From: DATADW01 sp963733905
GTDB lineage: Bacteria > Actinomycetota > Acidimicrobiia > Spongiisociales > DATADW01
DNA length: 64,000 nt
Reading direction: 5' to 3'
Assembly (NCBI GenBank): GCA_963733905.1
Contig: CAVTEU010000006.1
Coordinates: 372,001 to 436,000, forward strand
The notes under the pieces were generated by a model, which worked only from the letters and a program-made list of their open reading frames with translations, did no database searches and was not told the origin of the DNA. Position 1 is the stretch's first letter. Each line of letters opens with the position of its first letter. The position numbers and the translations under genes were made by a program. Positions 39,137 to 46,451 of the stretch are shown one piece after another.

Positions 39137-39777
39137 CCACCGAGGGCGGTGTAACCGTGGTGATATTCGCCGGCGGCGACCCCGTTCCCGCTGATGTGAT
39201 CGAAGATCTGCCCGCATCGGCGTTGGTCATTGCCGCCGACTCGGGACTGGATCTTGCCCTCGACCTTGGGTTGAAGGTAGATCTGGTGATTGGCGACTTC
39301 GACTCGGTGTCGCCCGAAGCGTTGGCGTCGATGCCCGGGGCGGCGGTCGAGCGCCATCCCGAGGACAAGGACTCCACCGACCTCGAGCTCGCCTTGGGAG
39401 CGGCTCATCGCGCCGATGCCGATCGCGTCGTTGTGGTTGGCGGACGCGGGGGCCGCCTCGATCACACGCTGGGCAACGCCCACCTGTTGACGGCGCCGGC
39501 GCATGCCGGGATTGAGATCGAGTGGCTTGTCGCTGGGGCGAGATCGACGGTCATCCACAGCGCAAACCGGCTCCACGGCTCGGTCGGAGGGTTGGTCTCC
39601 CTCATTCCTTTCCATGGCGCCGCCGAGGGAGTCACCACCGAAGGGCTGCGCTGGGAGTTGGACGAGGCCACCATCGAACCCGGGTCCACCTGGGGAGTGA
39701 GCAACGAGTTCCTCCTCCCCGTCGCCTCGGTGCGGCTCCGGACCGGGACCCTGCTGGCGGTGATGCCCGTCAGCTAG
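39133..39777 (+). CDS. Thiamin pyrophosphokinase
   Basis: About 214 residues. The catalytic-domain motifs are clear: ALVIAADSGLDLALDLGLKV and DLVIGDFDSVSPEAL with the conserved Asp residues. VERHPEDKDSTDLELAL and VVVGGRGGRLDHTLGNAHLL follow. The C-terminal beta-sandwich (GLVSLIPFHGAAEGVTTEG, GVSNEFLLPVASVRL) completes the fold. It converts thiamin to thiamin diphosphate. The ATG at 39133 overlaps the stop of the small gene, which shows that the long joined frame is not a true fusion. A strong hairpin follows. Confidence 0.85.
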   Translation: MTTEGGVTVVIFAGGDPVPADVIEDLPASALVIAADSGLDLALDLGLKVDLVIGDFDSVSPEALASMPGAAVERHPEDKDSTDLELALGAAHRADADRVVVVGGRGGRLDHTLGNAHLLTAPAHAGIEIEWLVAGARSTVIHSANRLHGSVGGLVSLIPFHGAAEGVTTEGLRWELDEATIEPGSTWGVSNEFLLPVASVRLRTGTLLAVMPVS

Positions 39778-39819
39778 CGCTTTCCCGCCAACGCAGGGTT
39801 GGGGAGTACCGAGGAGGTA

Positions 39820-39842
39820 GCTGCCAACCTTGGGTTGGCAGC
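39820..39842 (+). terminator. Hairpin terminator after thiamin pyrophosphokinase
   Basis: GCTGCCAACC and GGTTGGCAGC form a perfect 10-bp stem with a TTG loop, 43 bases past the stop codon, followed by CGTCTTACCTT. Confidence 0.65.
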
Positions 39843-39947
39843 CGTCTTACCTTCAAGTAGAGGCTAAGACGATTTTGTCATTCGCGTTCCAGGGCTCGAC
39901 GTGGAGTTCAGGTTGAGGGTGCGGGCCGTCCCGAGGTGCTTTCCAGG

Positions 39948-40017
39948 CATCCGAGCACCTCTCCATACCAATGGAGCGAGATGCGCGGCTGGAGGATCCA
40001 GTGGGTTCTCGTCGGGA
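39948..40017 (-). pseudogene. Remnant or duplicate of the 3' end of an S9 peptidase gene
   Basis: This 70-base stretch matches 42020-42088, the 3' end of the intact S9 peptidase gene, in the same orientation. There are four substitutions and one inserted base. Corrected for that base it encodes PDENHWILQPRISLHWYGEV, against PDENHWILKPRNSLHWYGEV in the intact gene, and includes the catalytic-histidine region. No peptidase sequence precedes or follows it. With the intact copy it brackets the LuxR and cupin genes. Confidence 0.8.
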
Positions 40018-40042
40018 GTGGGCCGGTGCTCATGAACGAGCG

Positions 40043-41154
40043 TTATGTCGCTGCGAACCAGCCGTCGGATCCGACCGGAGCACCGGTCTCGAGTCTTGGC
40101 ACGTAGTGCTGGAGAAAGACCTGTGCCACGAGCTCGCGGCGACTGTGGACTCCGACTTGGCGAATATGGCCTTGAGGTGATCCTGAACCGTGTACGAGGA
40201 GACGTGGAGAGTGTCGGCGATTTCCTGAGTGGCGAGACCGGCAAAGACGAGGCGGGCGACCTCCCGTTCGCGTTTCGAGAGCCCATGGGCCTCGACGATC
40301 AGGGTTGAGATCTCCGGCTGAGTCGCCGGAGAGATCACGACCGCGACGGGACCTTCTGAGTCACCTGCGAGCAGCGAGGCGTGCATCAGGAACCACCCGC
40401 CGTTCCGTCTGGGAACACGGACCTTGGCCACCTCGTCGATGACCCCGTCCACAACCATTCGAGCCCTCTCGGCGAGGCTGATAACCACGAGAGGCAGGGC
40501 GGAAGTGTCGCCGGTGGTGTCAATCAGATCATCCAGCCAACGGCGGGCGGCGGGCGTCATGCTCTCCACCGAATTGTCGCTGCGGAGGAGGATGAGGCCC
40601 GGCGAATCGGCTCCGGTGTCGGTTGTGAGCGCGGTGACAAGTATGGCCCTGCGGATCCCCTCCCCGATGTAGGGGCTCACATGAGCGACGAGTTCGGCGT
40701 CACGGTCGTCGAACAATCCTTCGCGACGATGGATGACGACACAACCCCACACCGACTCGCCATCCAGAAAGGTCGCCCTCAACTCGTCTCCCGCTCCGTA
40801 GCCGTGCGGTTTGAGCACGCTGAGGAAGCGGGAGCTTTGTTCGGGATTGCCTGCCGTGGCCTCGCTGAGAATTCCCACCGGGGGGACGGCACGGGCCAGG
40901 TCGGCGAACTTGTTGACGTCATCCTCGAGGAACTCGTTGGCTGCCAGCTCCATCAAGTGATCGCTCTCGATCTGTCGGGTGAAGTGACTGGTGGGCAGCA
41001 GGGTGGAAGGGTCGAGGCTGAGCCAGCATGAACTGTCGAACTCGATCAGCTCTGCCAGGGCTTGATCGGCCGCCACGAAGTAGGCGGCAAGATCCAGGTT
41101 GCGGTGGAGCAGCCGCAGAAAGCGTCTGCGTTGCTCGAGACCAACCAGTGTCAC
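40043..41154 (-). CDS. LuxR-type transcriptional regulator, one frame shift near the end
   Basis: About 370 residues. An N-terminal sensor-like region begins VTLVGLEQRRRFLRLLHRN, followed by a GAF-like middle part (GYGAGDELRATFLDGESVWG). The C-terminal LuxR/GerE helix-turn-helix is LSKREREVARLVFAGLATQE and IADTLHVSSYTVQDHLKAIF. A frame change near 40158 restores the usual ending KVGVHSRRELVAQVFLQHYV to a stop at 40043. The GTG at 41152-41154 is chosen; its ribosome site is weak. It is divergent from the cupin gene across a 108-bp region with a palindrome, suggesting that it controls the pair. The ligand is unknown. Confidence 0.8.
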
Positions 41155-41192
41155 GGACCCATTCTGACAGTCCGTCCTTCGACAGACCGAGA

Positions 41193-41210
41193 ATCCCAGT
41201 TTCCTGGGAT
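41193..41210. promoter_or_regulatory. Palindrome in the luxR/cupin divergent promoter region
   Basis: ATCCCAG and CTGGGAT are exact inverted repeats separated by TTTC. The site lies 39 bases before the luxR start and 53 before the cupin start. This is a plausible operator for the LuxR-type regulator, though no binding consensus can be checked here. Confidence 0.45.
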
Positions 41211-41262
41211 AGATCCGTTGCCAATGGACCCGTACCTTCCTCGCACCAAGGAAGGGGAGACC

Positions 41263-41829
41263 ATGGCAAAGTCCGGAGATGTTCTCGAGCATCCTGTCAC
41301 TGGGGAAAAGGTGATCTGGCGGAAGGTGGCCGGCGAAACGCAGGGCCAACTGCTCCAGGGCGACCTGTTCGCCAAGCCCGGCGGGCATGTCGCGGCAGCT
41401 CACGTCCATCCCAATCAGGAAGAGCGATTCGAAGTGCTTTCGGGAACGCTCAAGCTCAGGATCGACGATGAGGAGCGTGTCCTATCGCCCGGGGACGTGG
41501 CCGTGATACCGCCCGGCCATTCCCATGTCTGGTGGAACGCCGGGGAGGATGATCTCCACGTGTTGGGCGAGTTCAGACCGGCACTTCGAACCGAAGTGTT
41601 CTTCGAAACCTTCTTCGGTCTGGCAGCCGACGGCAAGACCAACCGCAAGGGGCTTCCGAATCCGCTCCACCTCGCTGTGCTGATGCGGGAATTCGAAGAC
41701 GAGCTCCACCTCGCCAGCCCCCCGCTCGGAGTACAAACAGCGATGTTCATTCCGCTGGCGGCATTGGGTCGGCTCTTGGGCTATCGGGGCCGTTATCCAA
41801 AGTACAGCCACGACCCACTCACGGGCTGA
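41263..41829 (+). CDS. Cupin-domain protein
   Basis: An intact protein of about 188 residues. A single conserved cupin barrel is visible: AAAHVHPNQEERFEVLSGTL carries the metal-ligand His and Glu residues. VLSPGDVAVIPPGHSHVWWN carries the second His motif. The C-terminal 80 residues (EVFFETFFGLAADGKTNRKG, LPLAALGRLLGYRGRYPKYS) form an extension typical of a cupin subgroup near membrane or polyketide enzymes. The ATG at 41263 follows GGGGAG. It is divergent from the LuxR gene. Substrate unknown. Confidence 0.82.
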   Translation: MAKSGDVLEHPVTGEKVIWRKVAGETQGQLLQGDLFAKPGGHVAAAHVHPNQEERFEVLSGTLKLRIDDEERVLSPGDVAVIPPGHSHVWWNAGEDDLHVLGEFRPALRTEVFFETFFGLAADGKTNRKGLPNPLHLAVLMREFEDELHLASPPLGVQTAMFIPLAALGRLLGYRGRYPKYSHDPLTG

Positions 41830-41964
41830 ACGCGATCCAATCCCTTTGTTTATGGCAAAGGTGGAACGGTGGGGCGCCGGATCGTGACTCTTTGTAGCGA
41901 CGTTCCTGGTAATGAACGCCGACAGACCACCGTTCTAGCCAGAGTCTGCAGGACCGGGGAGTCT

Positions 41965-43956
41965 TCATTCCGTCTTCCGTCTTCCGTCTTCCGTCTGACC
42001 TCCTAGGTACCGGTCCAGCCATCCGAGCACCTCTCCGTACCAGTGGAGCGAGTTGCGCGGCTTGAGGATCCAGTGGTTCTCGTCGGGATAATGGACCAAC
42101 CGGGCCTCGACTCCTCGGGCCTTGAGCATCCCGTACCAGGCGAGCCCCTGGGTGACCGGAACCCGCAAATCGAGTTCGCCATGGACCACGAGCGTCGGGG
42201 TCTGGATCTTTGTCGCCTGGGCGAACGGGCTCCATCGGTTGACCCGCTCCAGGTCGTCCCAGGGCTGCGCCCCGAAGGCGAGGCTGGTGTCGGTGGTCCA
42301 GTCCGAGGCGTACATGGCCGGCAGGTCAGTCACGGCAGCGTGCGCCACGGCGCACGTGAAGCGGTCGGTGGTGGCGGTGATCCAGCAGGTGAGGTACCCG
42401 CCGTACGAACCGCCGGCCAACGCCAGGCGGTCGGGATCCGCCACGCCCCGCTCGATCAGGTGGTCGGTGACGGCGAGGACGTCGGCCGTGGGGTGCTCTC
42501 CCCAGGCACCGTGTATCGAGGTGGTGAACGCCTCACCGAATCCGGTCGAGCCATGGAAGTTGACCAGCGCCACCGCCCGGCCCGGCGCGGCGAATGCATG
42601 GGCGTTCCACCTGTTGTGCCACGCGTCGCCGAACGTACCGTGGGGCCCTCCATGGACGAGATGGACCAGGGGCAAGGGGCCGGTGGACTCTCCCGGCGGG
42701 CTGACCAGATAGACCTGGATCGGGGCCTCTCCTGACCCGGTCACCTCCAACTCTTCGACCTGCCCCAACTCGATTCCCTCGAGCGCCTCGGCGGTGAACG
42801 AGGTCACTCGGCGCAAGTCTGCGCCGCTGTAGCGGGCGACCTCGGGTGGCTCGGAGAGACTCTGGTGCTGGACATAGCCCTCGTTCTCGGCGACCGGAGC
42901 AGGGTCGGAAAGCGTTCCGCGCTCGACGAACAAGGCCGGCTCGCCCACCTCGACACCCATCCGGTAGAGGCTTTGACGCCCCGAATCCTCGGCAGCAATC
43001 ACCAAGCTGCCACCGGGCTCGAACTCCCACGCTCCGGCCGAGGCGTCCCAGTCCTCGGTGAGGACGGTCTCAGCGCCGGTGGAGCGCTCGATGGCAACGA
43101 GTCTCACCCGGTCTGCATAGAACTGGAGGATGCGCTGCATCCCGAAGACGAGGTGGGCGCCGTCGGGGGAGTAGCGGGGCTGCCTGTCGTGCCCGGTGTG
43201 GTCGGGGGTGAGGCATCGCACCTCGCCACCTTTCGCCGGCACCGTGAATATCGCCCAGCGCGGCTCGAAGTGGGGAGGCTCGGAGGTGTCGGCGGCGAAG
43301 GCGATTTCCGAGCCATCGGGAGCGATGTCGAAGTCCGCCATCGGGTTATCGGTGGAGGGGAATTGCCACCACATCTTCGAGTCGGGAATCAAATCGAGGG
43401 CTTCACCGCCTTCCACCGGCACACGGAATAGATGAGGAACCTTGCCCTCGGTGAGCCATACGTCCCAGAACCGATAAGTGCGATCCTCGGTGACGTGCGC
43501 CTTGACAGGGTCTTCGTCCAACGAGCTGCGGCGCTCGCGGGCCGCATCGAGGGTGAGCGCCTCCCGATAGACGTCAGCGAGCACAACGAGACCGGATCCG
43601 TCGGGTAGCCACTTCGCCCCGAGGACGCCGAGCGGCATATCGGTGATCCTGCGTGCCTCACCACCACGCAATGGCAGCACCCAAACCTGGTTGTCGCCCG
43701 CATCGTCCTTGCGGACGAAGGCAAGATGGGCACCGTCAGGGCTGATCGCTGGCCCCGAGGCGCTTGCATCCGCCGACGTGATCGGCTCGGGTTCGCCATC
43801 CTCGCTCGGCACCCGCCAGAGTCGGGTGGTCGTCTTGTTCGCCTCGGTGTCGGCGGTGGTGACCGGGACCACCAGGAAGGAGCCGTCCTCGGAGGCCACT
43901 GGTGCCCCGACCCGTGGGATGGCCCACAGCGCCTCTGGGGTGAGTCGTCTTGCCAT
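41965..43956 (-). CDS. S9-family prolyl oligopeptidase-like peptidase
   Basis: An intact serine peptidase of about 663 residues. An N-terminal beta-propeller carries TolB-like blades (SPDGAHLAFVRKDDAGDNQV, FDIAPDGSEIAFAADT, YSPDGAHLVFGMQR). The alpha/beta-hydrolase domain has HGGPHGTFGDAWHNRWNAHA, the serine in LALAGGSYGGYLTCW, aspartate in VVHGELDLRVPVTQG and histidine in PDENHWILKPRNSLHWYGEV. It is an acyl-aminoacyl peptidase or dipeptidyl peptidase relative. The ATG is at 43954-43956. The final residues (QTEDGRRKTE) are translated from a heptamer repeat tract that also carries the stop. A partial copy of its 3' end lies at 39948-40017. Confidence 0.9.
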   Translation of the reverse strand: MARRLTPEALWAIPRVGAPVASEDGSFLVVPVTTADTEANKTTTRLWRVPSEDGEPEPITSADASASGPAISPDGAHLAFVRKDDAGDNQVWVLPLRGGEARRITDMPLGVLGAKWLPDGSGLVVLADVYREALTLDAARERRSSLDEDPVKAHVTEDRTYRFWDVWLTEGKVPHLFRVPVEGGEALDLIPDSKMWWQFPSTDNPMADFDIAPDGSEIAFAADTSEPPHFEPRWAIFTVPAKGGEVRCLTPDHTGHDRQPRYSPDGAHLVFGMQRILQFYADRVRLVAIERSTGAETVLTEDWDASAGAWEFEPGGSLVIAAEDSGRQSLYRMGVEVGEPALFVERGTLSDPAPVAENEGYVQHQSLSEPPEVARYSGADLRRVTSFTAEALEGIELGQVEELEVTGSGEAPIQVYLVSPPGESTGPLPLVHLVHGGPHGTFGDAWHNRWNAHAFAAPGRAVALVNFHGSTGFGEAFTTSIHGAWGEHPTADVLAVTDHLIERGVADPDRLALAGGSYGGYLTCWITATTDRFTCAVAHAAVTDLPAMYASDWTTDTSLAFGAQPWDDLERVNRWSPFAQATKIQTPTLVVHGELDLRVPVTQGLAWYGMLKARGVEARLVHYPDENHWILKPRNSLHWYGEVLGWLDRYLGGQTEDGRRKTE
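41967..41994. repeat. Heptamer tract CTTCCGT (three copies plus one degenerate)
   Basis: ATTCCGT followed by three perfect CTTCCGT copies. The tract overlaps the last codons and stop of the S9 peptidase gene. The word is the same as at 9666-9693. It lies between convergent genes (cupin and peptidase). Confidence 0.85.
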
Positions 43957-43986
43957 GGCCGTCGACCGTAGCTGCCAAGGGGAACG

Positions 43987-44110
43987 GCCGTCCGCTCCCC
44001 CCGGGGGAGCCCGCGCCGGAGAGGGGGGGGGCCCCTGCCAGGTGAGGCCGCCGTCGGCCGTTGGGGATAGCCGCCGTCCGCCGTCCGCTCGGTCTCCCCT
44101 CGGGGGAGGT
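43987..44110. repeat. Two-copy GC hairpin element with CCGCCGT units
   Basis: The word GCCGTCCGCTC occurs twice (43987 and about 44080), each followed shortly by a GC hairpin: GCTCCCCC/GGGGGAGC at 43994-44010 and CTCCCC/GGGGAG near 44094-44108. Between them CCGCCGT is repeated in tandem at 44071-44084. The element fills the gap between the peptidase start and the DUF72 stop; no gene is visible in it. Confidence 0.6.
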
Positions 44111-44114
44111 TCTC

Positions 44115-45041
44115 TCAGCCCAACAGACCCGCCAGGAGTTGGGCCGAACGGATGCCGTAGTCGGCGTAGCAGTTGTTCATGAGGAGGTGGGTCTCCTTTG
44201 CCCGCTCTTGGAGGGCTTCGATACGGGGGACCCACTCCTCCATCTCGGGTCGCTCATAGTCGTACTTGAACCGCTCGGCCGCTGAGATCCCTTTCTTCTC
44301 CCAGGTCTCGGCGTTGCGACCGTGGAACCTGACCTCGGCAACATCGGTGGTGGCGGCGGCTATCGCCGGGATCGAGCTCTTGAATCCCTGCGGCTCGTCG
44401 ACGGCGACATAGGTCATGCCGTGTCGGTCGAGGAACGACAGGGTCTCCTCGCGGTGCTCGTCGTCCATCCACTTGGCCTGGCGAAACTCGACGGCGATCC
44501 GGTAGTCGGGGAGCTGTGCCGCCGCCCACTTCATGTAGCCGAAGCTCCCTCGGTTGGGATAGACGTATGGCGGCAGCTGGAAGAGGATCAGGCCAAGTTT
44601 CCCCGAGGAGTGCAGCGGCATGAGCGCTTCGGCGAAACGGGAGAACGCCTCGGCTTGGAGCTCACGGGGAAGATCACGCACATAGATGTTCTTCTTCTCC
44701 TTCGCCTCGTCGGGGAGCTTTTCCCTGAAGTCCTTCCACAGCGATGACAGAGGCGTCGGGTGCTGGGTCATCAGCCGGAAGGCCTTGATGTCGAAGGTGA
44801 AACCGTCCGGTGTTCGATCCACCCACAGCCCGGCGGTCATCTCGCTGGGCGGTGCGTAATAGGTGGAGTCGACCTCGGCGATCGGGAAGTGACCCGCGTA
44901 GTGGCGGAGCCGCTCCTCGGCGGTCATCTCCTTGCGCGGATAGAACGAGGTGTTGCCGGTGAGCGTCGGGTCGGTCCAACTGCAGGTCCCGATGAGGAGC
45001 CCCCGTCCGGCCAGGTCGTATGTGATCGATCCCACGTCCAC
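44115..45041 (-). CDS. DUF72 (YecE-like) protein
   Basis: An intact protein of about 309 residues with the DUF72 TIM-barrel pattern. LLIGTCSWTDPTLTGNTSFY near the start, HFPIAEVDSTYYAPPSEMTA, and DGFTFDIKAFRLMTQHPTPL are clear. LGLILFQLPPYVYPNRGSFG, IAVEFRQAKWMDDEHREETL, EVRFHGRNAETWEKKGI, and the ending THLLMNNCYADYGIRSAQLL complete it. The biochemical function of the family is not settled. The GTG at 45041 is taken as the start; 45035 is an alternative. It is divergent from the hypothetical gene at 45108. Confidence 0.85.
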   Translation of the reverse strand: MDVGSITYDLAGRGLLIGTCSWTDPTLTGNTSFYPRKEMTAEERLRHYAGHFPIAEVDSTYYAPPSEMTAGLWVDRTPDGFTFDIKAFRLMTQHPTPLSSLWKDFREKLPDEAKEKKNIYVRDLPRELQAEAFSRFAEALMPLHSSGKLGLILFQLPPYVYPNRGSFGYMKWAAAQLPDYRIAVEFRQAKWMDDEHREETLSFLDRHGMTYVAVDEPQGFKSSIPAIAAATTDVAEVRFHGRNAETWEKKGISAAERFKYDYERPEMEEWVPRIEALQERAKETHLLMNNCYADYGIRSAQLLAGLLG

Positions 45042-45107
45042 GCACCGAGGTTGCCACACCCCGCGGACATCTGCCGTCCGCTATCCCCTGCCCTTACAGT
45101 CGGGGGT

Positions 45108-45551
45108 ATGGACGAAGTCGTTCTCGTCCCGGTCGAGATACCGCTGATCGGCGACGAGCGCCACAAGAACTGGGCCAAGGTGGTGACGAATGTCGACGGC
45201 TCACTCGATTCGGGATGGGCCTACGAGGGAAGCTTCGTCGCCACGGGTGGCATCCAGGACGTCCCCGCCGGGTCGATCCTCCTCGTGTACGGAGAGCGCG
45301 GATCGCGCGCCAACCCCCAGGTGGAGGCGAGGGTCTACCGCGCCAACTCGGACGGCACGCTCAGCTTCGAGACAGGCGCCAAGGGGCGGGCATGGGCGCG
45401 CACCCTGCGCGACCAGGTCGCCCGGCTAGTAGTGGGTGCCCCAACTCCCGCTGAGCGGCCCTGGTCGATCGATCTCGCCGCGTTCAGCGAGACGGCGCTC
45501 GTCGAGGAGTTGGAACGGAGGGGGCGTCGGGTCCGTTTCGATCCGTCGTAA
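45108..45551 (+). CDS. Uncharacterised protein upstream of the LigD-type polymerase
   Basis: An intact protein of 147 residues starting MDEVVLVPVEIPLIGDERHK at the ATG 45108. It looks like a compact alpha/beta protein (GWAYEGSFVATGGIQDVPAG, SILLVYGERGSRANPQVEAR) with a helical end (ALVEELERRGRRVRF). I do not recognise the family. It lies 27 bases before the polymerase gene and is probably co-transcribed with it. Confidence 0.6.
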   Translation: MDEVVLVPVEIPLIGDERHKNWAKVVTNVDGSLDSGWAYEGSFVATGGIQDVPAGSILLVYGERGSRANPQVEARVYRANSDGTLSFETGAKGRAWARTLRDQVARLVVGAPTPAERPWSIDLAAFSETALVEELERRGRRVRFDPS

Positions 45552-45578
45552 ACGGCCACCACTAGGCAGAATCGGCCC

Positions 45579-46448
45579 ATGGAGGTGAGCAACCCCGACA
45601 AGGTGCTGTTCCCCGACGACGGGATCACCAAGGGCGAGGTGGTCGGGTACTACGAGACTGTGGCCCCGGTCATGGTGCCGCACGCCATGGGCCGGCCTCT
45701 CACCCTCGAGCGGTACCCCACCGGCATCGGCCAGCAAGGCTTCTTCCAGAAGCACGCCGCCGATTACTTCCCCGAGTCGATCGGGCGGGTCGTGGTCCCC
45801 AAGGAGGGCGGGACCGTCGAGCACCCCGTGGTCGACGACGGTGAGGGGCTGGCCTATCTGGCCAACCAGGGGACGCTGACCTTCCACGTCTGGACCAGCA
45901 GGGTGCCGACGCTTGACCGACCAGACCGGATGATCTTCGACCTCGACCCCCCCGAAGGGGACGTTGTGGCGGCTCGCTGGGCAGCACGGCAGGTCGGCGC
46001 CATCCTCGGAGAACTGCGGCTCGTGGGACTCCCGATGACCACCGGCTCGAAGGGTTATCACGTCGTTGTGCCACTCGTCCCCGAAGCCACCATCGAGCAG
46101 GTCGGCGAGACCGCCAGAGCCATCTCGGCCGCTCTGGCGAACCGGCACCCAGACCGACTGACGACCGAGTTCCGCATTGCCAAGCGAGAGGGCAGGGTCT
46201 TCATCGACTGGCTACGGAACAGGTACGCCCAGTCGGCGGTCTGCCCGTGGTCGGTCCGCCCCAAGCCGCGTGCGCCCGTGGCGGTACCGCTCACTTGGGA
46301 CGAGATAGGGAGGAGCAGACCCGATCGGTGGCGGGTCGGCACCATCGCACCAAGAATCGCCGACGGGGACCCGTGGGCGGACATCGACCGCCTCGCGGTG
46401 CCGCTCGGTGCGGCGCTCGAGTCGGTCGCCGGGATGACGGCAAACTGA
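45579..46448 (+). CDS. LigD-type polymerase (archaeo-eukaryotic primase family), stand-alone
   Basis: An intact protein of about 289 residues matching the polymerase domain of bacterial NHEJ ligase LigD. MEVSNPDKVLFPDDGITKGE, YYETVAPVMVPHAMGRPLTL, GQQGFFQKHAADYFPES, the catalytic acidic pair in DRMIFDLDPPEGDVVAARWA, TTGSKGYHVVVPLVPEAT and the C-terminal VRPKPRAPVAVPLTWDEIGR block are all present. Such stand-alone polymerases prefer ribonucleotides and act in break repair with Ku and a ligase. No Ku or ligase gene is in the window. Confidence 0.88.
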   Translation: MEVSNPDKVLFPDDGITKGEVVGYYETVAPVMVPHAMGRPLTLERYPTGIGQQGFFQKHAADYFPESIGRVVVPKEGGTVEHPVVDDGEGLAYLANQGTLTFHVWTSRVPTLDRPDRMIFDLDPPEGDVVAARWAARQVGAILGELRLVGLPMTTGSKGYHVVVPLVPEATIEQVGETARAISAALANRHPDRLTTEFRIAKREGRVFIDWLRNRYAQSAVCPWSVRPKPRAPVAVPLTWDEIGRSRPDRWRVGTIAPRIADGDPWADIDRLAVPLGAALESVAGMTAN

Positions 46449-46451
46449 GAA

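Noticed and set aside
37876..39777. A genuine hydroxyacid dehydrogenase-thiamin pyrophosphokinase fusion enzyme
   Set aside because: The intervening sequence resolves into a separate small gene in the next frame with ATGA overlaps on both sides; the fusion most likely comes from base-level errors.
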